Notes: generated from the letters alone by a model not told the origin. 64,000 nucleotides of DNA from Ricinus communis (GCF_019578655.1 NC_063257.1:15438001-15502000); one strand, 5' to 3'; counted from the stretch's first letter, positions 9,850 to 22,439 are shown. Program-made: numbers and translations.

Positions 9850-10884
9850 GCAACTACAACTAAGGCAGTGAACCTATCGATGTAGCCTAGCACAACGACA
9901 AGTATTAAAATATTGTATCCCTTAAGAAAGTGAAATCCTAGAGTTACTACTTCACTCTTTGTTATCTAGCCTAAAATTAATGACTGATGGTTTCTAGATT
10001 TATTAATGACTAAAAGCTAAGTTCTAAATGGAATGCAAGAATGAATGAGTAAATAAAGCAATGAAGACAAGAAAGCAAACCCAAAGGGGACCTAGACTAA
10101 TTGGCAATCAAATAAAGGATAACAGATTGTTGAGTCCGATTATGCTACCCGTGGACGGATTCTTAACTGAATTCGGTTTTCCTCTCGAGACAACCGAATT
10201 CATAAATCTAAGAACCTAAAGTTGGAATCTCTTCCTAACGATTGATTGTTAAATTAGCCTTAAGCTTTAATCCGCCTCTATTAAGCTTCGTTAATTCTTA
10301 ATCCAGCAAATTAAATAACCTTATCTCTAAGTGGAAATTAACTTGATCTTGCAATTAAATTTCCAAACTCAATTAGAATTTCTCAATTGCTAAAAGAATT
10401 CTATAAACAGTAATCAACACATTCAATGTAAAGAAAACTGGATTTAATTATTTATTGCAAAAAGAATACAGAAAAGAATTCAAACAATCCTAACAATTTA
10501 GTACTAAGCCAACATAGTAAGGAACCCCGATGGGTTCAACCAATCTAGCTACTCTTGTTCATGTCTAAAGCAACTAGGAATTCAATTGCAGTGAAAGAAT
10601 AAAGAAATCGAAACATATACACTCTTTTCCTAGAATTGGATGAATAGCTCGAAGCCTAGATCTATGCTGCAGTTGATCTCCAAAATTACTCCTTGAGTCG
10701 CTCCAAAACTCTTCCTCAATCTTCAATCCAAAACCTAGATCACGAATTTGATGTTCCAAGGGGAATCCATTTTTTGGAAGCCTCCCTCTAATGTCTAACA
10801 ACTCGTCTAAGAAGATTACAACGGAAGATTAAAAGTCAAGATCGCCGATCCCGAACTCTCTCTTTCTTTTGGGTCGTTCCTTTT
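9850..10884. mobile_element. Non-coding insertion inside Copia pol
   Basis: Copia homology stops in integrase after ARIMRN (about 10884) and resumes in the RT linker (about 9849). The ~1.0-kb filler has no pol coding sequence. It shows CACAACGACAAGTATTAAAATATTGTATCCCTT at its left, then ACCGAATTC, GGGTTCAACCAATCTAGCTACTC and a CCTTTTATA stretch. This style resembles a dispersed plant repeat also present, much diverged, at 60541-61241 (GCAAGTGCACGG...). About 500 bp of pol expected from the plus-strand copy is missing at the junction, so this was not a clean insertion. A 75-codon frame at 10574-10801 is not recognised. Confidence 0.55.
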
Positions 10885-11593
10885 ATACATTGCGCATTAT
10901 TCTAGCTATTTCCACTAGTATTCTATTTTTTCTTTCCACAACTCCATTTTGTTGAAAAGTTCTAGGAGAGGAAAAGTTGTGAGAAATACCAAATTCTTTA
11001 CAAAGATTTTCAAAAAAATCATTTTCAAATCCCTTCATATGATCACTTCTTATAGGGGAAATCAAATATCCTTTGTCATTTTGAACACGTTTTGCAAAAG
11101 ATTTAAAAACATTGAAAGCCTTATTCTTATGAGCAAGGAAGTTAACCCAAGTAAATCTAGAGTAATCATCAATAATTATAAATGCATATGACTTTCCACC
11201 CAAGCTAACTACTCTAGTACATCCAAATAAATCCATATGTAGTAATTGGAGTGGTCTAGAAGTACTTACAATGACTTTGGATTTAAAGGATGATTGGTGT
11301 TGTTTTCCCATTTGGCATGATTCAAAAGGCTTGTCTTTGATGAACTTCACTTTAGGAAGTCCAATCACTAGTTCATCTTTGGCTAATTTATGAAGATGCT
11401 CTATGCTTGCATGACTAAGTCTTCTATGCCATAGCCAAGATTCATCACTAATAGAAACAAGACACTTGAAAGATTGGTTAGCAAATTTGTATAAATCAAT
11501 TGTGCAGGTGTTGCTACTTCTTTCTCCTTTGAATATCACTTTGTCATCTACAAGAGAATTGACAAGGCATCCATTGGAGCTACCCCTTATCAC
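10883..11593 (-). pseudogene. Copia integrase fragment
   Basis: An uninterrupted 236-codon frame begins just downstream of the protease region. It carries the pre-integrase zinc-binding motif (WHRRLSHASIEHLHKL, with only one of the two expected cysteines at SCQMGK). The integrase core follows with the three acidic catalytic positions visible: Asp in LHMDLFG, Asp in IRSDHMKG and Glu in NGVVERKN. The frame is cut after ARIMRNV by the insertion at 9850-10884. In a working element it would insert the DNA copy into the host genome. Start and end are not natural gene ends, since Copia integrase is released from a polyprotein. Confidence 0.92.
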
Positions 11594-11599
11594 ACAATT

Positions 11600-12279
11600 G
11601 ATTTACATTCAATAAATTGTGTTTCAAATCATCCACTAAGAAAACATCATCAATAAAATATCTATCATCCTTACCAATAGATCTGATGCCAATTACCTTA
11701 CTCTTGGCATCATTTTCAAGAGTTACTTTGCCTCCTTTGTAGTCCTTATGAAAATGCTCTTGTCACTCGTCATGTGCCTTGAACATCCACTATCAACATG
11801 CCAAAGATTTATGCTTATGGAGTTAAGACACCTACAAAAAGTAGTTAAATTCACTTGATTTTAGGTACCCAAACAAAATTGGGTCCTTTGGAGTTAGCAT
11901 TAAAAGACTTACTCATGAAAATGTGCATTTTCCTTATCTTGCATTTTACATTGATGTGTTAAGTTCTCATGCAATAATAGTAAGGTGACCTTAGAATTCT
12001 TAATAGAGTTCAAGTTGCTCTTTTTAGCCACTTTTTCTTAATGTTTGAACCTCTTATGATCATTATCACACATGTATGAATAAGGTTACCAAAATCTGTG
12101 TTCTTATACATAAATGCATGCTTTATTCCTCTTGGCTTAGTCTTGGGAACATGTGTTATGTGTATTGGTTTTTGAAACTCCATTTGAGTTTCTTTCTAAT
12201 GCTTGAGATTGAGTGCCTTTAATAAAGATTATATTGTGAGATGAGGATGATGAAGCATCTTTGAACCCAAGTCCATGTC
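11600..12279 (-). pseudogene. Copia gag-pol junction and protease remnant
   Basis: The aspartic protease active site reads WHVDSGCSRHMTS; the DSG codons are at 11786-11794. Upstream (higher coordinates) is FVWVPKIK, typical of the region before the protease in this lineage. A frameshift near 12280 separates gag from its continuation RHGLGFKDAS. Several stops follow both before and after the active site. The role would be polyprotein cleavage; the present copy is dead. Confidence 0.8.
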
Positions 12280-13743
12280 TCACAAAAGGGGAGGTCTTTG
12301 AGACACAACTAGAGTGTGAAGAGACTCCTTCCCTTTATGAACTTTTGAAATTAAGTTTCTAAGTTCTTCAACTTCATTTTTCAAAGAGTTGTTTTTCGAA
12401 AAAAGCTTTTCTTTTGAAACATCATCAAATGACTTCCTTAGGTCATCATTGGAGGTTTTTAAGGAGGCAATTTTCTTCTTTGAAATTTTAAGGTCTTCTT
12501 CTAAGCAAGAATATTTATTTTTATAAAAACTTAGTTTTGAAAGCATAGTTTGCAAAAGATCATCCTCATCATCCAACAAATCATCACCAAAAGATTGAGA
12601 AGATGAACATAAAGAAGAAGAATTATAAGAATGAGAAGTGGAACATACCTCTTGAGGTTCTTCCATGTTGGCCATGAAGCAAAGATTTGCCTCCTTTTCT
12701 CTTTCACTTTCGTTGTTGGAGGATGAAGATGCATTATTGCAAGTAACCTTCAAGCCCTTTTTCTTTTCTTTGTCTCTTTTCTTCCTCTTTAAGTACTTTA
12801 GACAATCCGGTTTGATATGTCTTTGCCTCCCACATTCGTAGCAAGTAACTTCCTCCTTCTTGTCCTTACTTGTTCTTGACTTAGAGAAGGTGTTTTTGCT
12901 TGTGAAGGGTTTGCTACTTCTTCTTCTTTTTGCTTCAAGTATCCTCTTGACATGCTTGGTGATGAGTGCCACATCATCACTTTCACTTAGAGCTTTCCTT
13001 TGTTCTTCAACATCACTTGGAATATCAATAGCATCTTGAGCTCTAGTGCTAGCTTTGAAGGCTAGAGCTTTCTTTTTCCCATAATCTCTATCTACTTCAT
13101 CCCTCACAAGAGACATCTCATGAGTTAGAAGCTTACCTGTAAGCACATTCGTAGGAATTTTCCCTAAGTCTTCATTTACTTCTTCAATGCTAGCCACTCT
13201 AGCACCATACTTGTCCAAGGAAAGGCTCCTAAGGATTTTATTATTGATGTCTACTAGCTCATAGTGCTTTCCAAGCTTTCTCATGTTGCTGATGATGGTG
13301 AGAAGTTTATTTGTCATGTCGGTGACGGACTCGTTAGGCTTCATCTTAAACAATTCATACTCATTGACGTACATTTAGATCTTTCTTGATTTTATTTGTT
13401 TGGATCCTTCATGGTAGTTCTCCAAGGTAGTCCAAATTTGATGAGCCATGCTGCAATATTGCACTCTTCTACACTCTTCTCTAGAGAGACAACTCATAAG
13501 TATAGCCATTGCTTGCTTATTTTTATGGTTGTGCTTCTTGTGGGCATCAACCCATTCTTCTCTAAGAAGAATTATTTCTTCTCCATTCTTTATTTTGGTA
13601 GGAGATTTCCATTTCTTCATTATATAATCCCACACTTCAATGCCATAAGAATCCAAATATATTTCCCTATGGGATTTCCAAAAAGTGTAATCGGATCCGT
13701 CGAAGAATGACTTGAGGTGTTAGGCTCCTTTATTGGTTGCCAT
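12280..13743 (-). pseudogene. Sirevirus-like Copia gag (two in-frame stops)
   Basis: The natural start is the ATG at 13741-13743 (MATNKG), followed at once by an in-frame stop and another near 13375; the rest is open to 12280. The N-terminal part shows FFDGSDYTFWKSH and the capsid-like block EEWVDAHKKH to LENYHEGSKQIKS. A CCHC zinc knuckle is visible as CYECGRQRHIKPDC (C-x2-C-x4-H-x4-C). Next comes an acidic, Ser-rich stretch, then a likely coiled coil and the hallmark SKVHKGKESLHTLVVSQ. That KGKE...L...SQ motif and the length point to the SIRE/Maximus lineage. In a live element it would form the virus-like particle. Confidence 0.9.
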
Positions 13744-13783
13744 GATCTTTGCACTCACAATTAAGCTTGATAAGAGTGACTTA

Positions 13784-13795
13784 GCTCTGATACCA
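13784..13795 (-). other. Primer binding site, initiator tRNA-Met
   Basis: On the minus strand it reads TGGTATCAGAGC, an exact complement of the 3' end of plant initiator tRNA-Met. It lies two bases (AG) downstream of the LTR end ...ATAACA. This fixes the 5' LTR boundary at 13798 and confirms the orientation of the element. Confidence 0.93.
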
Positions 13796-13797
13796 CT

Positions 13798-14665
13798 TGT
13801 TATCCCTTGGAACCAAGAAGGGGGGGTTCAATTTGTGACCACAAATTGCGAAAGTAAGAGGCTTTAGGTAAAAAACACAAAAGATTAAGGAAAAAGGATG
13901 AGGAGATTAAGGGTTAGAGAAGTCTACATAAAGAGATTTATAGTGGTTCAAAAATAAATCTCCCTACGTCCACTCCTCAAGATCACACTTTAGTATTTCA
14001 CTATAATCATTTCGATTATAACCTTGGGTTTTACAAGTTCATCCACAACTTAGTATTTTCAAGGCTCATATTAAACCTCTTCCCTTAGTGTATCAAACTC
14101 TCATTAAGTCCCTTAACCCTTAAGTATTAACGACTACTCAATAACCAATTTATTGTATTTTTAATACCTAGGCTCACACAACAACCCTTTCTAAGCTTTA
14201 GTTGAATAAAGATTTCAACTTAATACACTTTACAAAGAAAGAATATGAGTGTAAAAAGTTAAAAAATGAATTTGCAAGAGTTTTGGTATAACTAACACGT
14301 ACACTTATTATTGTCTCTTTAAGAGGGGTATTTATACTTATACCAACTCCTTAGAGACGTGATAATAGGGCCAAAACTCCTACAATGCAACATTTGATGA
14401 CTTGGAAAAAATTACATAAAGTCATGAAAAGTGCCTCTGCGCTTCCTAAGCGCGCTCGTGCTTTCTGAAAAGAGACATTAGAACTCCAGTGGCTCCAGCC
14501 ACGTAGCACTTATAGGGTGGCTGACATCTCAAAGGTTACTGACATCACATTAATTGCGAAAAACTGCCCCCACATCATAATAGCGCCCTCGCACTTGCCC
14601 TGACCGCGCCTAGAAGCGCCCCCACGTTCTCATCGTGCTATCATCTACCAGAAATTATCTCAATA
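13798..14665 (-). repeat. 5' LTR of the minus-strand Copia
   Basis: On the plus strand it starts TGTTATCCCTTGG, then AACCAAGAAGG and a run of Gs. The plus-strand Copia LTR ends with the reverse complement of a very similar sequence (TTCTTGGTTCATAAGG..AACA). The far end is uncertain: a CA dinucleotide at about 14662 is the likely limit, and R-unit homology starts at 14693. CpG-rich patches (AGCGCGCTCGTGC, CGCGCCTAGAAGCGCC) lie at 14440-14635. No second LTR was found to the left, so the element is 3'-truncated or rearranged. Confidence 0.75.
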
Positions 14666-14692
14666 CTTAAAGTGAGGGAAAATCAGGGAATT

Positions 14693-16386
14693 GAGAAAAG
14701 GATCCTTGTATCAACTGAACAACAACAACACTGCAAAATCAAGATTATTCAATACAAATTCTCAGCAAATGCTTTTCAAAGCTTTAGCTTCCAGCAAACT
14801 ATTTATTTATTTATTTATTTGTATTTATTTCAAATACTCAGTTGTTTATGCAAATTTCCAGCAAATTACCTTTAGCTTATTCATTTGCAAACATTTTACT
14901 GTTATTTATTTAATTCTTGTGGTATCTCTTGAAGATCTAAGCAACCTGTAAGGAAGCTTAGGAACTCATAGAAAATCTGATTAAGAAGTCAATTCGAGGC
15001 GCATTAATTACAATGGTTCATGTAGCTACATATGTAGCATGCTCGGTATTCAATTTTTCACTAAATATATTTATGTGTTTGGCCTATAATTATTTCTTGG
15101 GTCCAAAGAAGTAAAATGAAAGCCGCTCTAAGCCCAAAATAATTAATCTAATTAACTACTTGAATTAATTAATTAATTAATTAGTTAAATGATAATTAAG
15201 GGTAACGACTAAACACATACGTGAAGAAAGTGGTGGGAGGAGTTGTGTAGCAGTTATCCCCACTCTCCAAGTAGAAAGAAATAATGGGCCCTAGCTCCCC
15301 AAGAATAGTGGAATTTGAGATTTTCTATAAAAAGCACGAGCAGGAAACGGAGATAGGGATCCCAGCGTCAACCGAACAACAACAACACCGCACAAAATCA
15401 AAATTATTTAATAAAAATTCCCAGCAGACACTTTTCAAAGCTTTAGTTTCTAGGAAACTATTTATTTATTTTTATTTATTTCAAATACTCAGTTGTTTAT
15501 GTAAATTTTCAGCAAATTACTTTTTGTTTATTCATTTACAAATATTTACCATTATTCATTTAATTCTTATGGTGTCTATTGAGGATCTAAGCAACCTGTC
15601 AAGAAAGCTTAGAAATTCATAAGAAATCTGATTAAAAAGTCAAATCGAGGCACATTAATTACAACAGTTCATGTACTTATACGTGTAGCACGCTCGAAAT
15701 TGAATTTTTCACCAAACATATTTTTGTGTTTGACCTACAATTACTTTTCGGGGCGAAAGAAGTAAAATAAAAACCCATGTCATAAGTCCAAAATAATTAA
15801 TTTAATTAACTAATTAAATTAATTAATTAATTAATTGATAATTAAGAGTAACTGCTAAACACATACGTTAAGAAAGTGGTAGGAGAAATTGTGTAGTGAT
15901 TATCTTCACTCTCCAAGAAAAAAAAATAATGGGGCTCTATAACACAAAAAACGAAAACAACTCCCTAAACAAAGTAGAACTTAGGACTCTTAAAAGCAGA
16001 AGCAGGAACGAAGATGGGATCTCAGCATCAACCGAACAACAACAACACTGCACAAAATTAAGATTATTCAATACAAAGTTCCCAGCAAACACTTTTCAAA
16101 ACTTTAGTTTCCAGCAAACTATTTGTTTATTTATCTCTTTGTATTTATTTCAAATATTCAGTTGTTTAGTAAACTTTCAGCAAATTACCTTCAACTTATT
16201 CATTTACTAACATTTACTATTATTCATTTAATTATTGTGGTGTCTCTTGAGAATCTAAGTAAACTGTCAAAAGAGCTTAGAAATTCAAAGAAAATCTGAT
16301 TAAGAAGTCAATTCGAGGCGCATTAAGTATAACGGTTTGAGTACCTACATACATAGCATGCTTAGCTTTTAATTTTCCGCCAAACA
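14693..16386 (+). repeat. Three tandem ~650-bp TIR units
   Basis: Copy 1 (14693-15067) is 5'-truncated. Copies 2 (15076-15718) and 3 (15727-16386) are complete. Complete units start TGTTTGGCC/TGTTTGACC and end CACCAAACA/CGCCAAACA, so the ends are short inverted repeats (TGTTTGG). Adjacent units are separated by exactly 8 bp, TATTTATG and TATTTTTG. Shared internal blocks are CCGAACAACAACAACA, TTCAAATACTCAGTTGTTTA, TGAGGATCTAAGCAA and AATCTGATTAAGAAGTCAA. Short open frames of 62-112 codons in each copy are not conserved as proteins. It looks like a non-autonomous DNA transposon, superfamily unresolved. Confidence 0.85.
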
Positions 16387-16894
16387 ATTATACAAATAAT
16401 TAGAATAAAATTAGTAAGGATATTTTAGTCAGTTTAAAAATTCCTCCCTCCTTCATATTTTTATATATATTATAGATTAAAGATAGATATATATATTTAA
16501 GGAGTACACTGCTAATATATCAATATTGAGTGAATTACAATCGAGGAAGTTCAAATATACAAAAATATTAACTGAATAAGTTTAATCTAAACTAAGTAAT
16601 TAGCTATTTTTTTATCATGTTTAGAATAATAAAAGATTAGTAATTATTGATTAACTTTAAGAGTATTTTAACCAATTTAAAAATTCTTCTTTCGTACTTT
16701 TATATATTACTAATATTGCTGGTCACGTGCATTATGGATATAAATGATTATTTTATATTTTCTTAATAAAAAAGAAGAAAATATTAACAAAAAGTAGTAA
16801 ATAATCCTATAAATGAAGTATTATAATAATAAATACTTAAATTATTATATCAATAAAATAAAATTAAAAATATCATACCTTTTTAAAATTATAT

Positions 16895-16942
<48 letters not shown>

Positions 16943-18929
16943 ACAGTCTAAATTTTTTTCCTTTCATACTTTTATAGATCTTATATATATTAATTACTGC
17001 TCGGGCCAACAATTGCAATGAGAAACTCAACAAAAGTTTGACATGGCAAAATCCATTTAATGATAAGAAGTGGCAATACGTATGTAGAAGTAAAATGGGA
17101 CAAGTATTCATGCCTTGTCATTTTCAGACGCCTTAATTAAGAGCGTGCATTTCTCCTAGGTAGGCAGCTTGCACATACAAGATACATGTATTAACTAGTG
17201 TCCTTTTCCTCTAATGATTTTCTCTTTTCTATTTTTCTTTTCAAAAAATGATACAAATATTACCTGATCTAATAGCCTTAAAAAAAATAACTTTTCCTAT
17301 ATAAGTTCTTAGTCTCTCAAGTCGTATAAATATTTACTTTTAGAAAGTTTTAAATTTAGATTTTTATTTTGTATTAGATAAATAATTATTTTTATAATTT
17401 ATATAAAAGTAATTATTTTATTATATAATTAACAGCATTGAATATTTGATATTTTAAAAACCATTTAAAAATATATTTTTAATGAAATTATTTTTTACAA
17501 TTAGTTTTGTTAATTAACTTATACTAAGTAGAATTTATGAAAAATTCAAGTCAATTCTAATTATTTTATTTAGATATAAAAATAAATTAAAAATGAAATA
17601 TAACAATTATTTTAACATTTTATTTTAAATACTTAGTTATATGATGAGTTATAAAAGATTATATTTTTCTTATAGATAATTATAAGAAACATTTTCAAAT
17701 ATATATATATACAGTATAATCTCTCAATAGTCATACATCTGGTACTAAATAAAATTCAATATTATAGGAAGTTATAACTTAATGGAGGTTTGAGTACGAA
17801 ATTTTTTTTGAACTTTATACTTAATTTTGTTAATGGAATGATAAAAACAATAGGTAAAATACGTAAATATTTTATCATATTATACAAATAAGATTGATGA
17901 GACAAAATAATACTACAGTAAGACAAAACATAGCATAACATATATTTTTTAAAAGTTATATATACAAATATTACTATATAGAGAAATATTTTTTTAAGGC
18001 GAGATTTAAAAAATGTATAATTTATCATATTAGAGAGTTTATTTCTGTTTATAATTGATTTAAATTAGAATCGTAATTATTTATTACTATGTAGAGGTTA
18101 TTCTTATATAGAGAGTATCACACAAAGAGATTTTTCTGTATATATATATTTATGATATAATTTTTTATGATAAATTGCATTCTACTTAAAGTACAGGTAT
18201 TTGGTTAATCTTTTAATTTTATTTAAGCATTTCCTAGTACTAACAAAATATATTCATTAAACATTCGAAGAAAATTTTCAACTCAATAATAGTCTTGTAC
18301 TCTTTGATATTTTTTTTTATAAGTAATATTTCCAAATGAATAAGTGAATATGGATAATGAGATTGGATTTTGGCAGTCAAACATGCCTTAATTATTTTAA
18401 AATACTGTTTATATTTATTTTATTAATAAAAAATATATAAATTTTATTAAAAAAGGCACTTAAACAATATGAATTAATTTATTTATAATTTAATTAGATA
18501 TTTTAAACTAAAAATTTAAATCATAAAATTATTAATAATTGTACATTTGTACAGAAAAATTATTAGTATACAATAATTTTTAGTTTTATAAAATAATACA
18601 TCTGCAATATTTATTGTGTTAATTTTAATAAATTAATTAACCTATATTTTAAAATAATTTAGATATTTATTATATTAATAAAATCTTTAAAATATTAGAG
18701 ATTTTATTAAGAAGTAAATACACAAATATTTTAAATTATTATCATTTTTTAAAATATGATAGATAATTATATAATATTGAGTATTTTATTATTTTTTCAA
18801 TAAACTCAATTTATTTTTTATACATCAAAACAATAATGATAGATGTGGGATACACAAATAAATGAATAAATGATTAGTTATCATCAATGTTTGTAATATG
18901 TAGAAGTAAAAATAACTTGTCTTTATAGG
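16387..18929. other. AT-rich intergenic DNA
   Basis: There is no supported gene. A diverged partial copy of the TACTAG-end AT-rich repeat lies at about 16708-16890 (TACTAATATTGCTGGTCACGTGCATTATGG, then AATAAAATAAAATTAAAAATA). The rest is low-complexity AT-rich sequence; the open frames at 16899-17111 and 17762-18028 are composition artefacts. Confidence 0.6.
16901..16940. repeat. (AT)20 microsatellite
   Basis: An uninterrupted AT run that explains the Ile-Tyr tract of the open frame overlapping it. Confidence 0.95.
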
Positions 18930-19502
18930 AACCAAATGAAGGGTTTTAGGTGGGCTAGTTGGAGCAAACTTTGTGTCCACAAAAGCAATGGAGGATTGGG
19001 CTAATCTTAGCTTTATATAGAAGAGTGTTCTTGCTTCTCAAGACATGGAGGGGTTCAAGGTGGAGGATTAGGTCTGGGAATTCTATGAATGTTTGGAGGG
19101 ACTCTTAGCTTCCCGATGATCATATTTTAGCACCATGGTGACTGGCTAGGAGAATCTAACGGTTTCCACCTTGATTGACAAAGACAAAAGATGCTGGAAT
19201 ATGGATTTGTTGGATTCTATGTTCAACAATAGAGATTGCAGCTTGATTGGAAAAAACACATGTGAGTAGAAATGAGGTTGTAGACCGGTTGATTTGGAGT
19301 AGAGAGAAATGAGGAAAAAATTTAGTTAAAAGCGTACACAGGTTGTTGAGGGATACCAATGATGTAAGTAGAGTTATTGTCCCCCCATGGGTTTTAAAAT
19401 AAAATTTGGGAGGTCCCTTTTTCCGAACAAGATCAGGAATTGAACATGGCATGTTTGTAATGGCTTCTTACCTACAAAATATGCTCTCAAGTGAAAACAT
19501 GT
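18930..19502 (+). pseudogene. L1-type LINE remnant, upstream half
   Basis: The plus strand carries broken frames typical of the region after the reverse transcriptase of plant L1 elements: WSKLCVHKSNGGLG near 18958, a WRIRSGNSMNVWRD-like segment near 19060-19110, and DRLIWSREK followed by VKSVHRLLRD near 19285-19350. LPTKYALK precedes the break at 19502. There the Copia element is inserted; the frame resumes at 32920. Stops and frameshifts are many. The antisense frame at 19156-19452 is only a shadow. Confidence 0.8.
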
Positions 19503-20503
19503 TGTTAGCCTAGATACTTTGTTACAGGGCACAAGTCTCTAATTTTGATCTTCACATGAAAATCGAGGTTTTGATCTAATATATCCTTGAGTTTTGGTGT
19601 TGTAGCTTGATCAAGGCAAAGAATTCAAGTATGCCTTAAAATCGCAACCGCACCTTATATAGGTGCAACTGCGAAAATGGAAAGTTTGAGGACAAAATGT
19701 CTTGGATACTTAAGTCCAAAATCACGATCTCACCAAGATAGGCGTGATCGCAAAAGTAAGAAGTTTCAAGGCAAAGATGAAAGGCTTGCAAAATTTATAA
19801 TTTGCGACTGCACCATAAGCAAACGCGACCATGAACTTCATAGAATTCAATGACCGTTAAAACCGTCAACAGTCACTTCAAAAGCCACGAATGACTCATT
19901 ACCATGTCAAATAGCCGTTGGAGGCTTTCTATAATGCACAATAGTGACGCAAGCAGTGCAACCATGATTTGCACTCTAACAGTGCATTTAATGCACTAGC
20001 CTAAAGCAAGCTTTAATGAGATTTTTGGGATGTATTAGTAATGGCTCCTTGAGATTTTTAGGGTATAAATACCACTTAAATGGCCTTTAATAGTTGATCA
20101 ATAACCTCCAAAAGCTTACATTATTATGCATTCAATCTTCTCTCTTCTTGCAATTAATTCTAACAATCTTGATTGTTGTAAGAGCTTGAATACTCTAGTG
20201 AGGTTTAAGTGTTAGTCAAAACACTTAGGTTTGGATTTGAGAGTTAGCCTAGGTAAACTCTTGTGAAGGTTGTTTATGAGCCATAAAACACAGGTGAGCT
20301 TATGAAAACTCCATTTGTAAAGATTGAAAGTATAGTGAATACCCAATTAAGCATTGGATAGTGGGCGTAGGGTTTGTTAACACTTAAACCACTTATGGTC
20401 TTTCCTCTCTACTCAGTCTTTATCTCTTTAGCATTTTTTTATTTTCCATCCTTCCTTCAGTTTATCAATTCAACCCCCCCTTCTTAGTTTATAAGGGCAA
20501 ACA
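19503..20503 (+). repeat. 5' LTR of plus-strand Copia
   Basis: It runs from TGTTAGCC to GGGCAAACA, 1,001 bp, and aligns end to end with 31865-32914. It contains CpG-bearing patches such as AATCGCAACCGCACC and GCGACTGCACC. The near-terminal CCCTTCTTAGTTTATAAGG matches the end of the other Copia LTR at 13798. Shared signals for transcription are not obvious. Confidence 0.92.
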
Positions 20504-20505
20504 AG

Positions 20506-20517
20506 TTGTATCAGAGT
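20506..20517 (+). other. Degenerate primer binding site
   Basis: TTGTATCAGAGT matches 10 of 12 bases of the initiator tRNA-Met complement, with the same two-base AG spacer after the LTR as in the minus-strand copy. Confidence 0.85.
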
Positions 20518-20569
20518 AAAGTTCTCATAGGTCAACTTAATTATGTGAGCTAAAGATTCAAGATTGCCA

Positions 20570-22379
20570 ATGAATATATCTACCATCTTAAACCATACTT
20601 TGATGGGTCCGATTATGCCCATTGAAAGTACTTGATGGAGATATACTTGGATAATGACATGGTAGATGTGTGGGATTGTGTGAGAAAGGAATGGAGACCG
20701 CCAACAAAATAAGAAGATGGCGTAGATATTCCACTTAATAGAGATGAATGGGTAGATACTCATAGGAAAGTCGAGCAATGATCATCCTCATTAGTTCATT
20801 CTCTTTAGAGGAATGTGAGAGAGTTCAATACCTCATAATAGCCTACAAGATATGAAAGACCTTGAAGAACTATCATAAGGGTACATAGCAAGTTAAATCT
20901 AATAATATCCAACTCGTTACGGAATATGAACTCTTCAAGATAAAGCCAAATGAGAGCATCACTGACATGACCAACTGGCTTCTCACCATTATCAAAAATC
21001 TTTAAAAATTGGGTAAGCATTATAAGCTTGTTGATATCAACAATAAGATCCTCAAGGTACTACCACTTAAGGTCTATGGCTTAAGGGTGGCAAGTATATA
21101 TAAAGCCAATGAGGACTTGGGAAAGGTATCTCTGGATGAGTTCATTGGGAAGCTACTTACCCATGAGATGACTCTTAGAAAAGAAGAAGAGCAAGAAAAG
21201 AAAAGGGAGTCAAGAAAAAAGCCCTTGGCTGTCAAGAGCTCCACTAGACAATAAGAGAGTGAAAGCTCTAGTGTGTCCGAATCTAGTGAAGATGAGGATG
21301 ATGAGCTAGCTATGCTCTCCAAGAGGGTCAAGGAGATCATGAAGAATAAAAGAAAAAAAAAAGAAAAGAAGCCCTTCAAGGAGTCATTTTCCAACTCCAA
21401 TACTAACTCAAGCTTCAAGGAAAGCAAGAAGAAGAAAAATGATCTCTCTTGCAATAGATGCGGGAAGCAAAGGCACATCAAAGCCAATTGCTTCAAGAGT
21501 AGAAATAAAGATGAAGATGAAGATGAAGATGAAGATGAAGAAATGGTCAATCTATGCTTCATGGCACAAGAGGATGAACCAAATGAGGTATGTTCCACAT
21601 CTCACTCTTGTGATGATCTTGACTGTGATAATAATTTGCATTGCACGAATGATGATGAATTTCTTAAAGTCATAAATTTGAAATGTAAAAAAAATCATTT
21701 AAAAATGAAGGTTTATAAGAAAAAATACTCCAAATTTGAGCAAGGTTTAATTGAACTTTAAAAACAAATTTCTTTGTTGACTTCTTCAAATGATAACCTA
21801 AAAAAATCTTTGAATGAGCTCTCATCTCAAACTATATCTTTAAAATCTCTTTCAAAAGATGATGATTTTTTAAAGGTGGAGGTTGAGCAGTTGAGGAACT
21901 CCATCTCAAAATTTCATAAGGGAAAAGAAACCTTAGACACTTTAATTATGTCTCAAAAGCCTCCTTTAATCAAACATGGATTAGGCTTCAATGGTGCATT
22001 AGCATCTACTTCATCTCTTTCTACATTTAAATTTGTTGAGGCCTCAACACCACAAACCTCTTCAATTGAGGGTGATAATAAAAAGGCCAAGGCATACACA
22101 AAAGCTACACCTTGCAAAAGGAAGGTAAAAACTTCATAAGTTCCAAAGGCTAAACCAAGAGAAACTAATGCATACATGTACAAGAAAAACACTAGAAATC
22201 ACACATCTAAAATGTGCCCTTGTATGCATAATAAAATCAAAGGCGTATGGGGATCCAAGCCTCAAGTAAAGAGACACTTGAACAAAAGGAGATTCAATCC
22301 AAATATCCAATGTCACTATTGCATGAGGAATGGGCATATGAGTGTTTGTTGCTACATTAGAAGACACATCTCCAATTAG
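20570..22379 (+). pseudogene. Sirevirus-like Copia gag (multiple stops and frameshifts)
   Basis: The N-terminal remnant reads KPYFDGSDYAH then a stop, and later NRDEWVDTHRK. KLVDINNKILKVLPL begins an open stretch at 21009-21254, with a stop before the next (21273-21761). A CCHC zinc knuckle reads CNRCGKQRHIKANC, followed by a GAT-GAA repeat giving an Asp/Glu tract near 21508-21541. The hallmark SKFHKGKETLDTLIMSQ lies in 21774-22139. A second CCHC knuckle, CHYCMRNGHMSVCC, is in 22176-22379. The minus-strand copy has the same order. Two knuckles and the KGKE motif support the SIRE/Maximus lineage. Confidence 0.88.
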
Positions 22380-22439
22380 GAGAAACCTTCTTGACTAATC
22401 CTAAAGGACCCAAAATAATTTGGATACCTAAAAGAAAAT

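Noticed and set aside
19156..19452. A 98-residue minus-strand protein.
   Set aside because: The plus strand reads as LINE protein remnants here; the minus frame is fortuitous.
21074..21598. A 174-residue Ser/Leu-rich protein on the minus strand.
   Set aside because: It is the antisense shadow of the Copia gag zinc-knuckle and acidic region.
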